Below, in pieces: positions 3,068 to 6,027 of a stretch of DNA of 6,027 nucleotides. The notes beneath the pieces are model-generated. The model saw only the letters and a program-made list of their open reading frames with translations, did not search any database and was not told the origin of the DNA. Each line of letters starts with the position of its first letter. The first letter of the stretch is position 1. The stretch comes from Actinomycetes bacterium (lineage in GTDB: Bacteria; Actinomycetota; Acidimicrobiia; Acidimicrobiales; JAJYPT01): contig JAJYPT010000110.1 in the NCBI GenBank assembly GCA_021795135.1, positions 1 to 6,027 of the forward strand, given 5' to 3'. Both the position numbers and the translations under genes were made by a program.

Positions 3068-6027
3068 TTAGAAGGTTGTACTAAATACTTCTTCTACTAA
3101 CTGTTTAGTCTCCAGTTGATAAATTGTTCTACTTGGGGTTCCAACACTAGTAGAAGGAGTTCGAGCGATTAGTTGAACTGAAATATTGTTTTTTCTAATC
3201 CAATCATTTTCATAAAAATAGTGACACAAATTTGGCCATGGTCCAATATTTTCGGGTTCTTCTTGAGCCCATATTATCTTCTTTAGACTCCCATAATTTT
3301 GAAAAATCTCTTCCAACTCTGTCTCGGGCCAAGGATAAAGCTGTTCTATCCTCACAAGAGCATAAGTTTGATTCTCAATAGTATTTCTTTTATTTTCCAA
3401 ATCATAAAAGAACTTACCTGAGCACAAAACGACCACTTTTACTAAATCTGGGTCTTGTTGTGTATTCAGGTCATCAATAACTGATCTAAAAGACCCATCA
3501 GTTAGTTCTTTGATGTCACAACGAGCATCGGGAGATCTCAAAAGTGATTTAGGACTAAACACTACTAATGGTTTTGGATCCAAACTAAGGCCATGGCCTC
3601 TCAATAGATGAAACAATTGACCAGAAGTTGTTGGATTGACAACTTGCATATTTCCATTAGCACAAAGAGATAAAAAACGCTCTATTCTAGCTGAAGAGTG
3701 CTCTGGACCTTGTCCTTCTAATCCGTGTGGCAAAAAGAGAACGAGACCAGATTTTTGTCCCCATTTTTCTTCTGATGAAGCGATAAAATTATCTATTATA
3801 GTTTGACCTACATTGGCAAAATCTCCAAATTGAGCTTCCCAAATTACCAATGAATTCCTATTGGCAAGTGAATATCCATATTCAAACCCTAAAGCACCAT
3901 ATTCAGATAATGAAGAATTATAGATAAAGAACTTACCCTTGGGATGATTCTTGTAAGGCTCTAAAGCTTCTAGAGGATTAAATTCTTCTTCACTAATATA
4001 ATCGACTAAAACAGCATGTCTTTGACTAAAAGTTCCTCGTACAGAATCTTGTCCTGAAAGTCTGACATCAATTCCTTCTAGCAACAAAGAACCTATTGCC
4101 AAGGATTCTCCCATTGACCAATCCAAAACTGACTTAGCATAAAGCTGTGCGCGAGTTTTGAGTTGGGGCTCAAGTTTGGGATGGAGAACAAACCCAGGAG
4201 GTAAATAGCTAAAAGACCTAGCTATATGGTCTAGTAGTTCTTTAGAAACAGCTGTTGGAGGATTTTCTTCAAACCCTAAAGATCTTTCTAACACCAAATC
4301 TTTTGGCTTGGATTTGGCTTTAGAACGAGTTTGATCTAAAGCAGCTTGTAATCTAGAGGCAAACCTATCCATAAGTTGGGTAGATTGAGCAATGGTGATA
4401 TCGCCTCGGTTGAGTAAGAATTGATCATAAAGTTTTCTAACCGATTTATGCTTTTCAATCTTGTTATACATCCTAGGCTGGGTATATCCTGGCTCGTCTA
4501 TCTCAGAGTGACCATGGCGACGATAACATAGCATATCTATTACAATATCTTTAGAAAATTTTTGCCTAAAATCCATAGCAAGACGAGCTACTGTCTCACA
4601 AGCTTGGGGATCATCTCCATTTACATGTAAAATTGGAGCTTCAATCATTTTAGCGACATCTGTTGCATAAGTAGAAGATCTTCCAGCACTTGGAGAAGTT
4701 GTAAAACCCAATTGATTATTGATAACCAAATGTATGGTTCCAGCTGTACGGTAACCTTTTAGCTCAGCTAAGTTGAGGGTTTCTGCTACTACTCCTTGTC
4801 CTGCAAATGCAGCATCTCCATGAATCAACAATGGCAAAATAAAACGTCTCTTAGAAGGACCAAGTTTGTCTTGTTTTGCCCTGGTAATTCCTTCTACCAC
4901 TGGATCAACTGCTTCAAGATGTGAAGGATTTGAACTAAGACTGACTTTTATCTTGTTTCCAGAAAAGCCTACAAAAACCCCTTCGGCCCCTCGATGATAT
5001 TTAACATCTCCAGAACCTTGAGTTGAAGAGGGATCTGGATCTGGTTCAAATTCTGAAAAAATCTCACCATAAGAAAGCCCTATTATATTTGCCAACACAT
5101 TTAAACGACCTCTATGGGCCATTCCAAGAACTGCGTGCGTGAGTCCATTTAGAGCACCTTGATCTAAAATGGAAGCAATAACTACAATTGCAGATTCGGC
5201 CCCCTCGAGCCCAAAACGTTTTTGACCAACATAATGAGAGTGCAAAAATCGTTCAAAAGCCTCCGCAGAGGTCAAAAGATCCAAAAGATGAATTTGTAAT
5301 TGTTTAGATTTATCAACTGGGAACGTCTCTAGTTTTTGCCGTATCCAATTTTTTTGATCTTGGTCTTGGATATGCATATATTCAACCCCAATTGTTGAAC
5401 AATAGCTTGATTGAAGAACTCTAATTATGTCTTTTAGTTTGGCGCTAGGTTCTGGAAAAAGACCATGGCTAAAAAATCTTCGTTCCAAATCATCAATAGT
5501 CAATGAATAATTTGCTAAATCTAATTCAGGTGGAACCTGGCGTTTTTGAAATCCAAGAGGGTCTAAATTAGCTATTAAATGGCCGCTTGTTCTATAAGAA
5601 TTGACCAAAGATTGAACTTGGAGTTCTTTTTCTAAACTAGGAGAATTATTTGCCCCAAAGCTAGATTCAATAACAAAACCTGAATTAGGCTCAAGGCTAG
5701 AAGTAGGTGCTGTGGGTAAAGATATCTCTAAAGAATCAAATACTTCTTCATAAAATTGTCTATCTAATAATAATTTTTCAACAGCTGCTAAAAATTCCCC
5801 TGATTCAGCACCTTGGATGATTCTGTGATCATAAGTAGAAGTAATAGTAAAAGTTTTACTTATCCCAACTTGGCGTAAAAACTCCTCATTAGCTGTTTTA
5901 TACTCCCCAGGATAACCAATAGCACCTATTGCAACGATAAGGCCTTGACCATTTAGGAGTCGAGGAATTGAAAAACTAGTTCCAAAAACTCCAGGATTGG
6001 TAATAGTTACTGTGGTGCCAGTGAAAT
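3068..6027 (-). CDS. kgd: Multifunctional 2-oxoglutarate dehydrogenase (E2-like domain fused to E1), 5'-truncated by window edge
   Basis: This gene encodes the actinobacterial Kgd/OdhA protein. Its E1 part uses thiamine diphosphate to decarboxylate 2-oxoglutarate, and its E2-like part handles succinyl transfer in the cytoplasmic TCA cycle. The window holds 985 C-terminal residues; the family runs about 1,200-1,250, so roughly 240 are missing. The visible E2 domain (about residues 1-100) contains NPGVFGT, GYPGE and TSTYDHRIIQGAESG with the catalytic His (codon 5825-5827). A short linker precedes E1, whose start is marked by SYRTSGHLIANLDPLG. E1 motifs follow in order: AHRGRLN, SSNPSHLEAVDPVVEG, GDAAFAGQG to NNQLGFTT (thiamine diphosphate/Mg site), CYRRHGHSEIDEP, GESLAIGSLL (activating Glu), FGDFANVGQ and LPHGLEGQGPEHSSAR. 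The frame stays open past a TTG codon at 5606-5608, so that is not the start. The stop is TAA (3068-3070). Everything looks intact. Certain as to family; sucA or odhA are alternative names. Confidence 0.97.
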   Translation of the reverse strand, partial: FTGTTVTITNPGVFGTSFSIPRLLNGQGLIVAIGAIGYPGEYKTANEEFLRQVGISKTFTITSTYDHRIIQGAESGEFLAAVEKLLLDRQFYEEVFDSLEISLPTAPTSSLEPNSGFVIESSFGANNSPSLEKELQVQSLVNSYRTSGHLIANLDPLGFQKRQVPPELDLANYSLTIDDLERRFFSHGLFPEPSAKLKDIIRVLQSSYCSTIGVEYMHIQDQDQKNWIRQKLETFPVDKSKQLQIHLLDLLTSAEAFERFLHSHYVGQKRFGLEGAESAIVVIASILDQGALNGLTHAVLGMAHRGRLNVLANIIGLSYGEIFSEFEPDPDPSSTQGSGDVKYHRGAEGVFVGFSGNKIKVSLSSNPSHLEAVDPVVEGITRAKQDKLGPSKRRFILPLLIHGDAAFAGQGVVAETLNLAELKGYRTAGTIHLVINNQLGFTTSPSAGRSSTYATDVAKMIEAPILHVNGDDPQACETVARLAMDFRQKFSKDIVIDMLCYRRHGHSEIDEPGYTQPRMYNKIEKHKSVRKLYDQFLLNRGDITIAQSTQLMDRFASRLQAALDQTRSKAKSKPKDLVLERSLGFEENPPTAVSKELLDHIARSFSYLPPGFVLHPKLEPQLKTRAQLYAKSVLDWSMGESLAIGSLLLEGIDVRLSGQDSVRGTFSQRHAVLVDYISEEEFNPLEALEPYKNHPKGKFFIYNSSLSEYGALGFEYGYSLANRNSLVIWEAQFGDFANVGQTIIDNFIASSEEKWGQKSGLVLFLPHGLEGQGPEHSSARIERFLSLCANGNMQVVNPTTSGQLFHLLRGHGLSLDPKPLVVFSPKSLLRSPDARCDIKELTDGSFRSVIDDLNTQQDPDLVKVVVLCSGKFFYDLENKRNTIENQTYALVRIEQLYPWPETELEEIFQNYGSLKKIIWAQEEPENIGPWPNLCHYFYENDWIRKNNISVQLIARTPSTSVGTPSRTIYQLETKQLVEEVFSTTF

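Noticed and set aside
3068..5608. A free-standing 846-residue E1 starting at the TTG near 5608
   Set aside because: The frame is open and clearly homologous upstream to the window edge (E2 domain with YDHRIIQGAESG), and TTG 5608-5606 is an internal Leu codon.

Overview
The window is AT-rich (roughly one third G+C by eye), and every gene I can support lies on the minus strand. The only gene with a confidently known function is a 2-oxoglutarate dehydrogenase E1 fused behind an E2-type acyltransferase domain. That is the Kgd/OdhA architecture typical of Actinomycetota, so I infer an unusually AT-rich actinobacterium. Spacers of 100 to 400 bases, one frameshifted gene and one apparently decayed reading frame suggest a genome that is losing genes, perhaps in a host-associated lineage; this is inference.

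Layout in transcription order, right to left. (1) 6027-3068: kgd, entering from the right edge with its N-terminus outside the window. (2) 3067-2673: a gene-free spacer with a 15-bp hairpin, a smaller hairpin and a likely promoter with a dyad for the next gene. (3) 2663-2050: a secreted lipoprotein gene broken by a one-base frameshift at an A-run that happens to be a canonical slippery heptamer. (4) 1932-1324: an intact tandem paralogue of that lipoprotein. (5) 1038-895: a 47-residue single-pass membrane protein with a strong Shine-Dalgarno site, followed by a perfect 21-bp hairpin. (6) About 750-407: probable remnant of a small membrane protein gene. (7) 245-30: a possible 71-residue tail-anchored protein.

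Kgd acts in the TCA cycle in the cytoplasm. The left half encodes small envelope proteins of unknown role, and nothing in the sequence links them functionally to kgd. I found no tRNA, rRNA, CRISPR array, transposase or recognisable riboswitch. I see no clear multi-gene novel system. The most unusual items are the lipoprotein pair with its frameshift and the long perfect hairpin at 798-851.
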